Origin: Sphingomonas sp. LaA6.9
Lineage (GTDB): Bacteria > Pseudomonadota > Alphaproteobacteria > Sphingomonadales > Sphingomonadaceae
DNA length: 64,000 nt
Assembly (NCBI RefSeq): GCF_022601895.1
Contig: NZ_JAKVIO010000015.1
Coordinates: 21,667 to 85,666, forward strand
Reading direction: 5' to 3'
The translations under genes and the position numbers were made by a program. Positions within the stretch are counted from its first letter, which is position 1. Each line of letters starts with the position of its first letter. Positions 19,290-27,985 of this stretch are shown piece by piece. The notes below the pieces were generated by a model. It worked only from the letters and a program-made list of their open reading frames with translations, was not told where the DNA came from and searched no databases.

Positions 19290-21269
19290 ATGCGTTCGTT
19301 GAAGATCGCGGTCGCGGGACTGGTCGGACTGGCCGGCCTGGCGGCCGTGCCGGCGCTGACACAACAGCCGGCAGTCAAGCCAGCCGTCATTGCTGCGCCC
19401 GCAGCACCCGCGCCGGCGGCTGCCGGGGGGCAGCAGCTCACGCGCGCCGATGTGGACGCCTGGCTCGATGGCTATATGCCCTATGCGCTCAAGCGCGGCG
19501 ACGTTGCGGGCGCCGTGGTCGTGGTGGTCAAGGACGGTCAGGTGCTGACCCAGCGCGGCTATGGCTATTCCGACGTCGCCAAGGGCACGCCGGTCGATCC
19601 GGAATCCACGCTGTTTCGTCCGGGTTCGGTTTCCAAGCTCGTGACCTGGACCGCGGTCATGCAGCTTGTCGAGCAGGGGAAGCTCGATCTCGACAAGGAC
19701 GTGAACGCCTATCTCGACTTCCAAATTCCAGCGCGCGAGGGCAAGCCCATCACGCTCAGGAATATCATGACGCACACCGCAGGCTTCGAGGAATCGATCC
19801 GCGGGCTCATTACCTCCGATCCCAAGGCCGCCGTGGCGCTGGACGTCCAGATGAAGACCTGGACGCCTGAACGCATCTTCGCGCCGGGAACGACGCCCGC
19901 CTATTCGAACTACGCGACCTCGCTTGCGGGCTATATCGTGCAGCGCGTGTCGGGAATGTCGTTCGACGATTATGTCGATCGCAATATCTTCGCGCCGATC
20001 GGCATGACGAAGTCGAGCTTCCGCCAGCCGCTTCCCGCCAGGCTCCAGCCATTGATGTCGAAGGGCTATGCGCTCGCCTCGGGCGATCCAAAGCCGTATG
20101 AATTCGTGAACCAGGCACCTGCCGGCAGCCTGGCGGCAACGGGCGTCGACATGGCGAAGTTCATGATCGCGCATCTCAGCAACGGTGGAGCGCTGCTCAG
20201 GCCCGAAACCGCGAAGATGATGCACACCACCACGCTCGACATGGTGCCGCCGCTCAACCGCATGGCGCTGGGCTTCTACGAACAGCAGATCAACGGCCAG
20301 ACCGCGATTGGCCATGGCGGCGACACGCAGTGGTTCCACAGCTATCTCTGGCTGTTCCCCGCGCACAACACGGGCGTCTTCATCTCGATGAACAGCGCTG
20401 GCGCTCAGGGCGCATCGGGGGGGATCCGTTCGGCGCTGTTCGAGCAGTTCGCCGATCGCTACTTCCCCGCGAAGATCGCTGAGGGTCGCGTCGACGCGAA
20501 AACCTCGGCGGAACATGCGCAGATGCTCGTCGGCAACTACATCAACACGCGCCGCGCGGATTCGAGCTTCCTGCGTGCCCTCGGTCTCGCCGGGCAGGTG
20601 AACATCGGCTTCGATCCGCAAAAGGGCCTGCTCATCGGCTTCAACCCAGGGCTGGGTGGCGCGCCGGCCAAATGGGTGGAAACCGATCCCTTTGTATGGC
20701 GTGAAGTGGGCGGACATGGCCGCATGGCTGCCAAGGTGGTCGACGGCAAGGTGATGCGCCTCAGCTTCGACGACATCTCGCCCTTCATGATGTTCGAGCC
20801 CACGCCCTGGTATCTGTCCACCGCGTGGATCACGCCCGCGCTGCTGCTCAGCCTGGGGGCGCTCGCGATCACCGCGCTGTCGTGGCCGATCGCCGCGATC
20901 GCACGCCGTCGCTTCGGCGCAAAGCTCGCTTTCACGGGCAACGATCTGAAAGCCTATCGTCTGGTGCGCGGCTTCGCCCTGCTCGTGGTGGCGCTGTTTG
21001 CTGGCTGGGCGGCTACGATCGTCACGATGATGTCGGACTTCGACCTCCTCAGCGGCGCAATGGACTGGGCGGTCTACTCGCTCCAGATCCTGAGCGTGAT
21101 CGGCTTCTTCGGCCTGCTGGGCGTCGCCCTGTGGAACGCCTTGCTTGCCTGGAAGGGCAAGCGCGGCTGGTTCTCCCGGCTGTGGAGCGTGGTCATCGTG
21201 CTGGCAGCGTTCTTCGCGCTCTGGGTCGCGCTTGGCTTCAAGCTGATCGGCTTTGGGGTCAGCTACTGA
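19290..21269 (+). CDS. Serine hydrolase (class C beta-lactamase/penicillin-binding fold) with C-terminal membrane domain
   Basis: 659 residues. Signal peptide (MRSLKIAVAGLVGLAGLAAV) and an Ala/Pro linker are followed by the beta-lactamase-type domain (about 50-430), with catalytic SVSK at residues 113-116, YSN at 205-207 and the third motif HGG in IGHGGDTQWF. After a beta-rich domain, four hydrophobic helices from about residue 515 to the end anchor the protein. The active site would be periplasmic. Family members include D-amino-acid peptidases and esterases; with an M19 dipeptidase and DUF1611 gene nearby, a D-amino-acid peptide substrate is a reasonable guess. It is the first gene behind the shared operator. 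Confidence 0.9.
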   Translation: MRSLKIAVAGLVGLAGLAAVPALTQQPAVKPAVIAAPAAPAPAAAGGQQLTRADVDAWLDGYMPYALKRGDVAGAVVVVVKDGQVLTQRGYGYSDVAKGTPVDPESTLFRPGSVSKLVTWTAVMQLVEQGKLDLDKDVNAYLDFQIPAREGKPITLRNIMTHTAGFEESIRGLITSDPKAAVALDVQMKTWTPERIFAPGTTPAYSNYATSLAGYIVQRVSGMSFDDYVDRNIFAPIGMTKSSFRQPLPARLQPLMSKGYALASGDPKPYEFVNQAPAGSLAATGVDMAKFMIAHLSNGGALLRPETAKMMHTTTLDMVPPLNRMALGFYEQQINGQTAIGHGGDTQWFHSYLWLFPAHNTGVFISMNSAGAQGASGGIRSALFEQFADRYFPAKIAEGRVDAKTSAEHAQMLVGNYINTRRADSSFLRALGLAGQVNIGFDPQKGLLIGFNPGLGGAPAKWVETDPFVWREVGGHGRMAAKVVDGKVMRLSFDDISPFMMFEPTPWYLSTAWITPALLLSLGALAITALSWPIAAIARRRFGAKLAFTGNDLKAYRLVRGFALLVVALFAGWAATIVTMMSDFDLLSGAMDWAVYSLQILSVIGFFGLLGVALWNALLAWKGKRGWFSRLWSVVIVLAAFFALWVALGFKLIGFGVSY

Positions 21270-21281
21270 TCGCCAAGCCAT

Positions 21282-21345
21282 AGAGCCTGATCGTTTGAGG
21301 TGGAAGCGCTGCGCGCTTCCACCGAAAGCGTGAATCAGGCTCTAT
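21282..21345. repeat. Palindromic intergenic repeat, R1-related, copy 2
   Basis: Outer arms TAGAGCCTGAT (21282-21292) and ATCAGGCTCTA (21335-21345) with an inner perfect stem GGTGGAAGCGC / GCGCTTCCACC. It begins 12 bases after the serine hydrolase stop and could terminate its transcript. Confidence 0.85.
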
Positions 21346-21357
21346 TCAAAGAGTTGA

Positions 21358-21405
21358 GACCTTGATTCACGTTTCGGGCTTTCAGCCTGAAACGACCAGG
21401 GTCTG
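21358..21405. repeat. Palindromic intergenic repeat, R1 family, copy 3
   Basis: AGACCTTG and CAGGGTCT form the outer arms, with inner arms CGTTTCGGGCT / AGCCTGAAACG. It is nearly the mirror image of copy 1 at 6008-6057 and stands in tandem with the repeat at 21282-21345. The remaining stretch to 21539 shows no operator-like sequence of the 19152/22862 type. Confidence 0.85.
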
Positions 21406-21539
21406 GTCCCCATGGCCGTCGATAAGCTCTCAGACGGCGGCCATGCGGGACTGCGGCGGGGCGTCGCGCGCACGCAAGCCGTGCCGTGGCGCTCCGCCGA
21501 GCTGCCAATCGGTCTTACGGATAAAATAAGGGGTTTGTG

Positions 21540-22841
21540 ATGAAGAAGATGATGCTGCTCGCCGCCACGATGCTCGGCGCCAGCCTGCAACCCGCGCTGG
21601 CGCAGGACGGCGCAGCGCCACGCACCTTCATCCAGGCAGGCCGGCTGCTCGCCGATCCCGGAACGGGTCGCGTCGAAAGCACCAAGACCATCGTCGTCAG
21701 CGGCGGTCGCGTCACCGAGATCCGCGACGGGTTCGTGGCGGACGAGGGCGGCAAGATCGTCGACCTGCGCGACTCCTTCGTGATGCCGGGCTTCATCGAC
21801 AGCCACGTCCATATCACCTTTGAATCGAGCCCCTCGAGCCGGCTCGATGCGGTCACCAAATCCACTACCGATGCCGCCTTTGACGGCGTGGTCTATGCGC
21901 AGCGCACCTTGCGCGCGGGGTTCACCACCGTCGTCGACCTGGGCGCCGAAACCGAGGCAATCAATGCGTTGCGCGATGCGATCGCGGCGGGCAAAGTCAC
22001 CGGCCCCCGCATCATCGCCGCGGGCGGTGTCGCCGCGCATGGCGGGCATGGCGATGCGCATGGCTATCGCCACGAGATACTCGAGCTGTTCCGCTCGCCG
22101 ACCCTGTGCTCGGGCGCGGACGATTGCGCGCGCGCGGTGCGTCTCGCGATCCAGCAGGGCGCGGATATCATCAAGACCGCGTCGACGGGCGGCGTGATGT
22201 CCAACACCGCGGCGGGTCTCGGCCAGCAGATGAGCGACGAGGAACTGACCTCGATCGTGCAGACCGCGCACCGTCTGGGCCGCAAGGTGGCGGCGCATGC
22301 GCATGGCACCGACGGGGTCAACGCCGCGCTGCGCGCGGGCGTCGATTCGGTCGAGCATGGCACCTATCTCGACGCCGAATCGATCCGGCTCTTCAAGGCG
22401 AAGGGCAGCTATCTCGTTCCCACGCTGATGGCGGGTGACACCGTTGCGCGGCAGGCCGAAACCGCGGCCTGGATGCCCGAATCCGTGCGCACCAAGGCAC
22501 GCCAGGTCGGGCCGCTGATGATCGACGCGCTGCGACGTGCGCATCAGGGCGGCGTGAAAATCGCCTTTGGCACCGATTCCGCGGTGTCTCCGCATGGCCA
22601 GAATGCGCGCGAGTTCTCGCTGATGGTGAAGGCCGGCCTGTCCCCGCTCGACGCGATACGCTCGGCGACCGTCTGGGGCGCAGCGCATGTCGGGCTGGAG
22701 CAGGAAGTGGGGACGCTCGCCGCGGGCAAGGCCGCGGATATCGTCGCGGTAAAGGGCGATCCGCTCGCCGATGTCGCGGTGCTGAAATCGGTATCCTTCG
22801 TCATGAAGGGCGGGACGGTAGTGCCCGCCGCGAAAGAATGA
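21540..22841 (+). CDS. Periplasmic metal-dependent amidohydrolase (imidazolonepropionase/Xaa-Pro dipeptidase-like)
   Basis: 433 residues from the ATG at 21540, which has AAGGGG upstream; a GTG directly before it is a less likely start. The signal peptide ends near ALAQ. The amidohydrolase barrel shows a full binuclear site: His89 and His91 (SHVH), Lys212 as the carboxylated lysine (IIKTASTGG), His253/His255 (AAHAHG), His273 (VEHGTY) and Asp346 (FGTDS). This subgroup holds exported carboxypeptidases and prolidases acting on Xaa-Pro or Xaa-Arg/Lys. It lies between the serine hydrolase and the DUF1611 operon in the same direction, which supports a peptide substrate. Confidence 0.9.
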   Translation: MKKMMLLAATMLGASLQPALAQDGAAPRTFIQAGRLLADPGTGRVESTKTIVVSGGRVTEIRDGFVADEGGKIVDLRDSFVMPGFIDSHVHITFESSPSSRLDAVTKSTTDAAFDGVVYAQRTLRAGFTTVVDLGAETEAINALRDAIAAGKVTGPRIIAAGGVAAHGGHGDAHGYRHEILELFRSPTLCSGADDCARAVRLAIQQGADIIKTASTGGVMSNTAAGLGQQMSDEELTSIVQTAHRLGRKVAAHAHGTDGVNAALRAGVDSVEHGTYLDAESIRLFKAKGSYLVPTLMAGDTVARQAETAAWMPESVRTKARQVGPLMIDALRRAHQGGVKIAFGTDSAVSPHGQNAREFSLMVKAGLSPLDAIRSATVWGAAHVGLEQEVGTLAAGKAADIVAVKGDPLADVAVLKSVSFVMKGGTVVPAAKE

Positions 22842-22861
22842 CCGAAGCGGAATTAATCACG

Positions 22862-22900
22862 TTGACAATTTTCTAATTGGGACTTTACTGTCTCAATTAG
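22862..22900 (+). promoter_or_regulatory. Promoter/operator copy 2, XRE-cupin regulon, before the DUF1611 gene
   Basis: TTGACA at 22862-22867 is followed by the dyad CTAATTGGGAC (22873-22883) / GTCTCAATTAG (22890-22900), with one mismatch and six bases between, then GATAATG. The same arrangement at 19152-19192 makes it a shared operator overlapping the promoter spacer and -10 region. Confidence 0.75.
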
Positions 22901-22936
22901 GATAATGAAGAAAATGGGGCGGGGGATAAACAGTCG

Positions 22937-23962
22937 ATGACAGACACACGTGCCGCGCCCACCCTGCCACAGCCTTATCTGCTGTTCCTGGGTGATGTCG
23001 TCGAACCGGGCTATGCCAAGACCGCTTTCGGGCTCCGCGACTGGGCGGGCGACAAGTGCGTGGGCGAGTTCGCCTGTGACGGCGCCGCGGTGAGCGCGGG
23101 TCTTGAGCGGATGACGCCGGCCGAGGCGCGCGCGCGCGGCGCGCGTTCGCTCGTCATCGGCGTCGCCAACAGCGGCGGGGTGATCGGCGACAGCTGGGTC
23201 GCGCCGCTGGTCGAAGCGCTCGAGGCCGGGCTCGACATCGTCAGCGGGATGCATGTGCGGCTTGCCGCCGTGCCCGCGATTGCAGAGGCTGCGGCGAAGC
23301 ATGGCCGGCGTCTGATCGACGTCCGCACGCCGCCGGCAGGCATCCCCGTCGGCACCGGCGTCAAGCGTTCGGGCAAGCGGCTGCTCGCCGTGGGCACCGA
23401 CTGCGCGGTGGGCAAGAAATACACCGCGCTCGCGCTGGCGAACGCCTTTGCCGCGCGCGGGGTCGATGTCGATTTCCGCGCGACCGGGCAGACCGGGATC
23501 ATGATCGCGGGCGGCGGCATGCCGATGGACGCGGTGGTCTCCGATTTCGAGGCGGGCGCCGCCGAAATCCTCAGCCCCGATGCCGATCCCGGTCACTGGG
23601 ACGTGATCGAGGGGCAGGGCTCGCTCTTCCATCCCGGCTTTGCCGCGGTGTCGCTCGGGCTGCTTCACGGCAGCCAGCCCGATGTGATCGTGGTCTGTCA
23701 TGAACCCGACCGCCAGAAGATGCTCGGCACGACATATCCAACGCCGAGCGTGGAGGATACGATCGCGCTCAACCTCGAACTGGGACGGCGCACCAATCCC
23801 GCAATCCGTTGCGGCGGTGTGTCGCTGAACACCGCGAAGCTTTCCGCGACCGAGGCGGAACGGCTGATCACGGCTGAAGGCGAGCGGCTCGGCCTGCCCG
23901 TCGCCGATCCGATCCGCGGCGGCGTGGCGTTCGACCGCCTGGTCGAATATTGCCTGGGCTGA
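22937..23962 (+). CDS. DUF1611 (DgcN-like) family protein
   Basis: 341 residues of the DUF1611 family. The N-terminal Rossmann-like domain (PYLLFLGDVVEPGYAKTAFGL) is followed by a P-loop-like domain with VGTDCAVGKKYTALALA, typical of this family. Some members, called DgcN, take part in D-glutamate breakdown by N-acetylation together with the epimerase DgcA. Here no epimerase gene follows; a YkvI-type transporter and an M19 dipeptidase gene follow instead, so the exact substrate is open. It is the first gene behind operator copy 2. Confidence 0.85.
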   Translation: MTDTRAAPTLPQPYLLFLGDVVEPGYAKTAFGLRDWAGDKCVGEFACDGAAVSAGLERMTPAEARARGARSLVIGVANSGGVIGDSWVAPLVEALEAGLDIVSGMHVRLAAVPAIAEAAAKHGRRLIDVRTPPAGIPVGTGVKRSGKRLLAVGTDCAVGKKYTALALANAFAARGVDVDFRATGQTGIMIAGGGMPMDAVVSDFEAGAAEILSPDADPGHWDVIEGQGSLFHPGFAAVSLGLLHGSQPDVIVVCHEPDRQKMLGTTYPTPSVEDTIALNLELGRRTNPAIRCGGVSLNTAKLSATEAERLITAEGERLGLPVADPIRGGVAFDRLVEYCLG

Positions 23963-23967
23963 ACGAC

Positions 23968-25113
23968 ATGGGGAACGTAACGCAAATGCCGACATCATCC
24001 TGGTTCCAGCGCTTCCTCCTGCCAGGCTTTGCCTTCAAGGCGGTCGTGATTGGCGGCGGTTACGCCACGGGTCGTGAAATCGCCGAATTCTTCCTGCCGA
24101 GCGGTCCCTGGGGCGGGCTGGCGGCGATGCTGCTCGCCATGGTGCTGTGGAGCGTGATCGCCGCGGTCACCTTCGCCTTTGCGCGCGCGATGGGCGCCTA
24201 TAACTATCGCAGCTTCTTCATGCGGTTGCTCGGTCCCGGCTGGATCGTTTTCGAGATATCCTATGTACTGTTCGTGATCCTGATCCTGTCGGTCTTCGGA
24301 GCCGCGGCGGGCGAGATCGGCGCCGCGATGTTCGGCTGGCCGCCGCTTGTGGGAACGCTGTGCCTTGCCGGATCGATCGCGGCCTTTGCGGCGTTCGGCA
24401 ATGCCTCGGTCGAGGCGCTGTTCAAATATGTCTCCTTCCTGCTCTACGGCGTCTACGCGCTCTTCATGGTGCTGGCGCTCGGCACCTTCGGCGACCAGAT
24501 CGCCGCCAATTTCGCGATCCCCGCACCCACCGACGGCTGGGCGTTTGGCGGCATCACCTATGCCAGTTACAACGTTGTCGGCGCGGTCGTGATCCTGCCG
24601 GTGCTGCGCCACATGACGAGCCAGCGCGATGCCATTGTCTCGGGGCTGATCGCGGGCCCGCTCGCCATGGCGCCCGCGGTGCTGTTCTTCGTCTGCATGA
24701 TCGCCTTCTATCCCGGCATCGAGGCGGAGACGCTGCCGTCGGACTTCATGCTCCAGCAGCTCCACATCCCGCTCTTCCACCTGCTGTTCCAGTTCATGAT
24801 CTTTTCCGCGCTGCTCGAAAGCGGCACCGGTTCGGTGCACGCGATCAACGAGCGGATCGGCGCGGTCTGGCGCGCCCGGCGCGGAAGCGATCTCGGCACC
24901 CGCGCCCGCGCGGTGATCGCCGCCACGCTGCTGATCGGCTGTATCTTCGTCGCCGAGCGCTTCGGCCTCGTGGCGCTGATCGCACGCGGCTACAGCGCGC
25001 TCGCGGTGATCTTCCTCGCGGTCTATGTGCTGCCGCTGCTGACCATCGGCGTCTTCCGGCTGGTCCAGCGTGCCCAGCCGGCGCCCGAGCCGGTGAGCAA
25101 CGGCGCGGGCTGA
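23968..25113 (+). CDS. YkvI-like integral membrane transporter
   Basis: About 381 residues with roughly ten hydrophobic helices. The first, FAFKAVVIGGGYATGREIAEFFL, has the broken-helix GGGYATGRE pattern of the YkvI group (COG3949) in the APC-like amino-acid transporter superfamily. Possible starts are ATG 23968 and ATG 23986; the latter has GGGGAA eleven bases upstream, so the N-terminus may be six residues shorter. It starts within 25 bases of the DUF1611 stop and is almost certainly co-transcribed. An amino acid or small peptide is the likely cargo by context. Confidence 0.85.
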   Translation: MGNVTQMPTSSWFQRFLLPGFAFKAVVIGGGYATGREIAEFFLPSGPWGGLAAMLLAMVLWSVIAAVTFAFARAMGAYNYRSFFMRLLGPGWIVFEISYVLFVILILSVFGAAAGEIGAAMFGWPPLVGTLCLAGSIAAFAAFGNASVEALFKYVSFLLYGVYALFMVLALGTFGDQIAANFAIPAPTDGWAFGGITYASYNVVGAVVILPVLRHMTSQRDAIVSGLIAGPLAMAPAVLFFVCMIAFYPGIEAETLPSDFMLQQLHIPLFHLLFQFMIFSALLESGTGSVHAINERIGAVWRARRGSDLGTRARAVIAATLLIGCIFVAERFGLVALIARGYSALAVIFLAVYVLPLLTIGVFRLVQRAQPAPEPVSNGAG

Positions 25114-25159
25114 GCCTGTTTCCCGATCACGATTCATCGCAATTTTTCCGGAGCACTCC

Positions 25160-26368
25160 ATGAAGCAATGCCTGACGCTCGCACTCCTGCTCGGCCTTTC
25201 CGCGCCCGCTGCGGCCCAATCGCAGGATAGCGCGGCGCCTGACGCCAAAGCACTGCATGCGCGCCTGCTGACGCTCGACACGCACCTCGATACGCCGATG
25301 CACTTTTCGCGGCCGGGCTGGGATTTCGGAAAGAAGCACAGCCTTGATGAGGATCTGGCGCAGGTCGATCTCGGGCGGATGGACGAGGGCAGCCTCGATG
25401 GTGGCTTCCTCGTGATCTATACCGAGCAGGGGCCGCTGACGGCGGAAGGCTATGCCGCAGCGCGCAGCTTCGCGCTCAAGCGCTCGGACGAGATCCTGTC
25501 GACCGTCGCGAAATATCCGGGGCGGCTGACGCTCGCCACGCGCGCTGCCGATGCGGCACGCATCGATGCCGCGGGCCAGCGCTTCGCCTATGTCAGCATG
25601 GAAAACAGCTATCCGCTGGGCGAGGATCTTTCGCTGCTTTCCGAATTCTACCGCCGTGGCGTGCGTCTTGCGGGACCTGTGCACTCGAAAAACAGCCAGT
25701 TCGCGGATTCGGCAACCGACACGCCGAAGTGGAACGGGCTCAGCCCGCTCGGCCGGCAATGGGTCGCGGAGATGAACCGGCTGGGTATCGTGATCGACGG
25801 AAGCCATTCCTCGGATGCCACGTTCGACCAGATGCTCGCGCTGTCAAAGACGCCGCTGATCCTGTCGCATTCGGGCTCGAAGACGATCTGGGACAACCCG
25901 CGCAATCTCGACGATGCGCGGATCCGCAAGCTCGCGGAGGCCGGCGGCGTGATCTGCGTGACGAGCGTCTTCCTCGCGACGATGAACTTCACGCCTGAAC
26001 GCAACGCGCTGTTCGCGAAGCTCGAGCATATCGGCTCGCTCTCGCCCGCCGAGCAGGCGGCACTGACGAAGGAAACCCGCGCGCTCGATGCAAAGCAGCC
26101 GATCCAGGACACCGATTTCGAAGCGTTCATGAAGAGCGTGCTTCACATCATCAAGGTGGCGGGCGTCGATCATGTCGGCTTTGGCGCGGACTGGGACGGC
26201 GGTGGCGGCCTGCGTGGGCTCGAGGATATCGGCGCGCTTCCCAAGGTCACCGAAAGGCTGCGCGCTGCGGGCTATTCCGAGGAAGACCTCGCCAAGATGT
26301 GGAGCGGGAACGTCCTCAGGGTGATGAAGCAGGCCGAAGACTACAGCGCGCGCCAGCGATCAAACTGA
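25160..26368 (+). CDS. Exported M19 (renal-type) dipeptidase
   Basis: 402 residues with a signal peptide (MKQCLTLALLLGLSAPAAAQ). Binuclear zinc site of membrane dipeptidases: His42 and Asp44 in THLDT, bridging Glu148 in VSMENS, His216 in GSHSSD, His237 in LSHSG and the Asp of FGADWDGG. M19 enzymes cleave Xaa-D-amino-acid dipeptides, including murein-derived ones, which fits the DUF1611 neighbour. It closes the operon that starts at 22937. Its last nine bases overlap the convergent MscS gene. Confidence 0.93.
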   Translation: MKQCLTLALLLGLSAPAAAQSQDSAAPDAKALHARLLTLDTHLDTPMHFSRPGWDFGKKHSLDEDLAQVDLGRMDEGSLDGGFLVIYTEQGPLTAEGYAAARSFALKRSDEILSTVAKYPGRLTLATRAADAARIDAAGQRFAYVSMENSYPLGEDLSLLSEFYRRGVRLAGPVHSKNSQFADSATDTPKWNGLSPLGRQWVAEMNRLGIVIDGSHSSDATFDQMLALSKTPLILSHSGSKTIWDNPRNLDDARIRKLAEAGGVICVTSVFLATMNFTPERNALFAKLEHIGSLSPAEQAALTKETRALDAKQPIQDTDFEAFMKSVLHIIKVAGVDHVGFGADWDGGGGLRGLEDIGALPKVTERLRAAGYSEEDLAKMWSGNVLRVMKQAEDYSARQRSN

Positions 26369-27721
26369 TCCTGCCGGGGTCTGCGCTTCGCTATTGCGTA
26401 TCGTCAGGTCGCGCCGCGGGAAGGGGATTTCGATCCCCGCCTCGCGGAAGCGTCGCACGATCTCGAGGAACAACTCGGATCTGACCGCGACCCCCACATT
26501 GACGTCTGCGACGAAGCACACGAGCCTGAAATTGAGCGCGCTGTCGCCCAGCCCGTCCATGAGCACCGCGGGCACAGGTGTATCCAGTACCTTCCCGTGT
26601 TCCGTAGCGACATCGATCAGTATCGTACGCGCCCTGTTGGTGTCGCTGTCATAGGCTACGCCGACGGGCAGATTGATCCGGCCGAGATTGCCGCCATAGG
26701 TCAGGTTGGTGACGCTTCCCGTGATCAGTTCGGAATTGGGGACGATGACCTCATGCTTGTCGACCGTTTCGATGTGCGTCGATCGGACCGAGATCTTCTT
26801 CACATGCCCTGAATGGCCCGCGACCTCGATCCAGTCGCCTTCACGGATCGGCCGTTCGATCAGGAGGATGATGCCGCTGATGAAATTGGCGACGACCGAT
26901 TGCAGGCCAAAGCCGATGCCGACCGAAAGTGCGCCCGCGACAAAGGCCAGGCTCGACAGGTCGAGCCCAACCGCGCTGATCGCGATCATGGCGGAAAGCA
27001 CGAGGCCGAGATAGCCGATGCCCGTGACGATCGCGGTCTCCGCGCCGATATCGACTTCGAGGCGCGGCAATATGGTCACATGCACGATGCGCTGAACCCA
27101 GCGCGTGATCGCATAGCCCAGCAGGAAGACGAAACCGAAGGTGAGCGCGTCGCCGAACGAGATCCGGACATCGCCAAAGGACACGCCCTTGCGAAGCGTC
27201 AGGATCGCATCGCCAATATCGTCGGAACTGACGCCCCAGACCATCGCGACCAGCACCATAACGGCCAGCGTCAGGAAGAAGCCGAGCAGGATCGGCACGA
27301 ACTGCAGCGCGCGATGCTGCCCGGCGATCGCCTGCCCGAACAGCACCGTGGAAGCCAGTCCCGCTGCGCGGAAGATGAAAAGCGCGGTGGAGGTGATCGC
27401 GATCGACGACAGCGTGGAGATCAGTATCTCCCGTGACAGCTGGATATAACCGGCAAGCGCGACAAGGGGCGCAAGCAGTGCCGCGATCTGCATCAGACGC
27501 GTGATCGGCGTCAGGAAATCGAGCTGCGAGGTTTTGGAAGTCGCCTCATCTTCGCGTCGCGCCCTGGCGCTTTTCTGAAGCTCGCCGGCCAGTTTCCAGA
27601 GCAGGTAGCTGCCCGAAGCGATCAGGCCGACCGAAAGGATCGAGATCACCGCGCTGTCCGCCGCGAGCTTCGCTTCGAAATATTCGACGAGCAGTTCGGC
27701 GGCCAGGACCAGCCCGATCAT
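26360..27721 (-). CDS. MscS-family mechanosensitive channel
   Basis: 453 residues with about eight hydrophobic helices. The last is the MscS pore helix (LAFVAGALSVGIGFGLQSVVANFISGIILL), followed by the beta domain (IERPIREGDWIEV...VPNSELITGSVTN) and an alpha/beta C-terminal domain ending in RREAGIEIPFPRRDL-type residues. It protects against hypo-osmotic shock. The start ATG at 27721 has no clear ribosome site, and coding-like sequence (RWGRRALAFTY) continues upstream to an in-frame TAA at 27755-27757, so the N-terminus is uncertain. Confidence 0.88.
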   Translation of the reverse strand: MIGLVLAAELLVEYFEAKLAADSAVISILSVGLIASGSYLLWKLAGELQKSARARREDEATSKTSQLDFLTPITRLMQIAALLAPLVALAGYIQLSREILISTLSSIAITSTALFIFRAAGLASTVLFGQAIAGQHRALQFVPILLGFFLTLAVMVLVAMVWGVSSDDIGDAILTLRKGVSFGDVRISFGDALTFGFVFLLGYAITRWVQRIVHVTILPRLEVDIGAETAIVTGIGYLGLVLSAMIAISAVGLDLSSLAFVAGALSVGIGFGLQSVVANFISGIILLIERPIREGDWIEVAGHSGHVKKISVRSTHIETVDKHEVIVPNSELITGSVTNLTYGGNLGRINLPVGVAYDSDTNRARTILIDVATEHGKVLDTPVPAVLMDGLGDSALNFRLVCFVADVNVGVAVRSELFLEIVRRFREAGIEIPFPRRDLTIRNSEAQTPAGSV

Positions 27722-27985
27722 GTAGGTAAACGCCAGTGCACGTCTGCCCCATCGTTACACGTCCGCCGATGATGGACTCCGACGACGCGATCGGACAAGC
27801 AAAAAACCGAATACCCCTGATCAGTGGCGATCGCCATCCTGTCGGCGGGCACGCTGTCCTACACGCAAGGTTCCTGTCATGTTCCCCGCGCGGCGCGTCG
27901 ACGTGCCGCAGGCGGGAGGCGAACCGGCATGCGCGTTTGTGAGAAGTTTGCGAAGCTAAGTGAAGCTAAGGCTGTGAATATGGCC
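27722..27985. other. Gene-free stretch between the mscS and sugar-transferase genes, with a 9-base tandem duplication
   Basis: GAAGCTAAG occurs twice at 27952-27960 and 27962-27970, just after the stop of the leftward sugar-transferase gene. No convincing gene, and no hairpin with a T-run, was seen here. The mscS promoter should lie near 27740-27850. Confidence 0.5.

Noticed and set aside
19173..21281. 702-residue open frame antisense to the serine hydrolase
   Set aside because: The plus strand has SVSK/YSN/HGG motifs and membrane helices; the minus frame is a His/Arg/Asp-rich shadow covering the shared promoter.
27951..27970. Tandem GAAGCTAAG as the start of a CRISPR or satellite array
   Set aside because: Only two units of nine bases with one base between; no further units or spacers.
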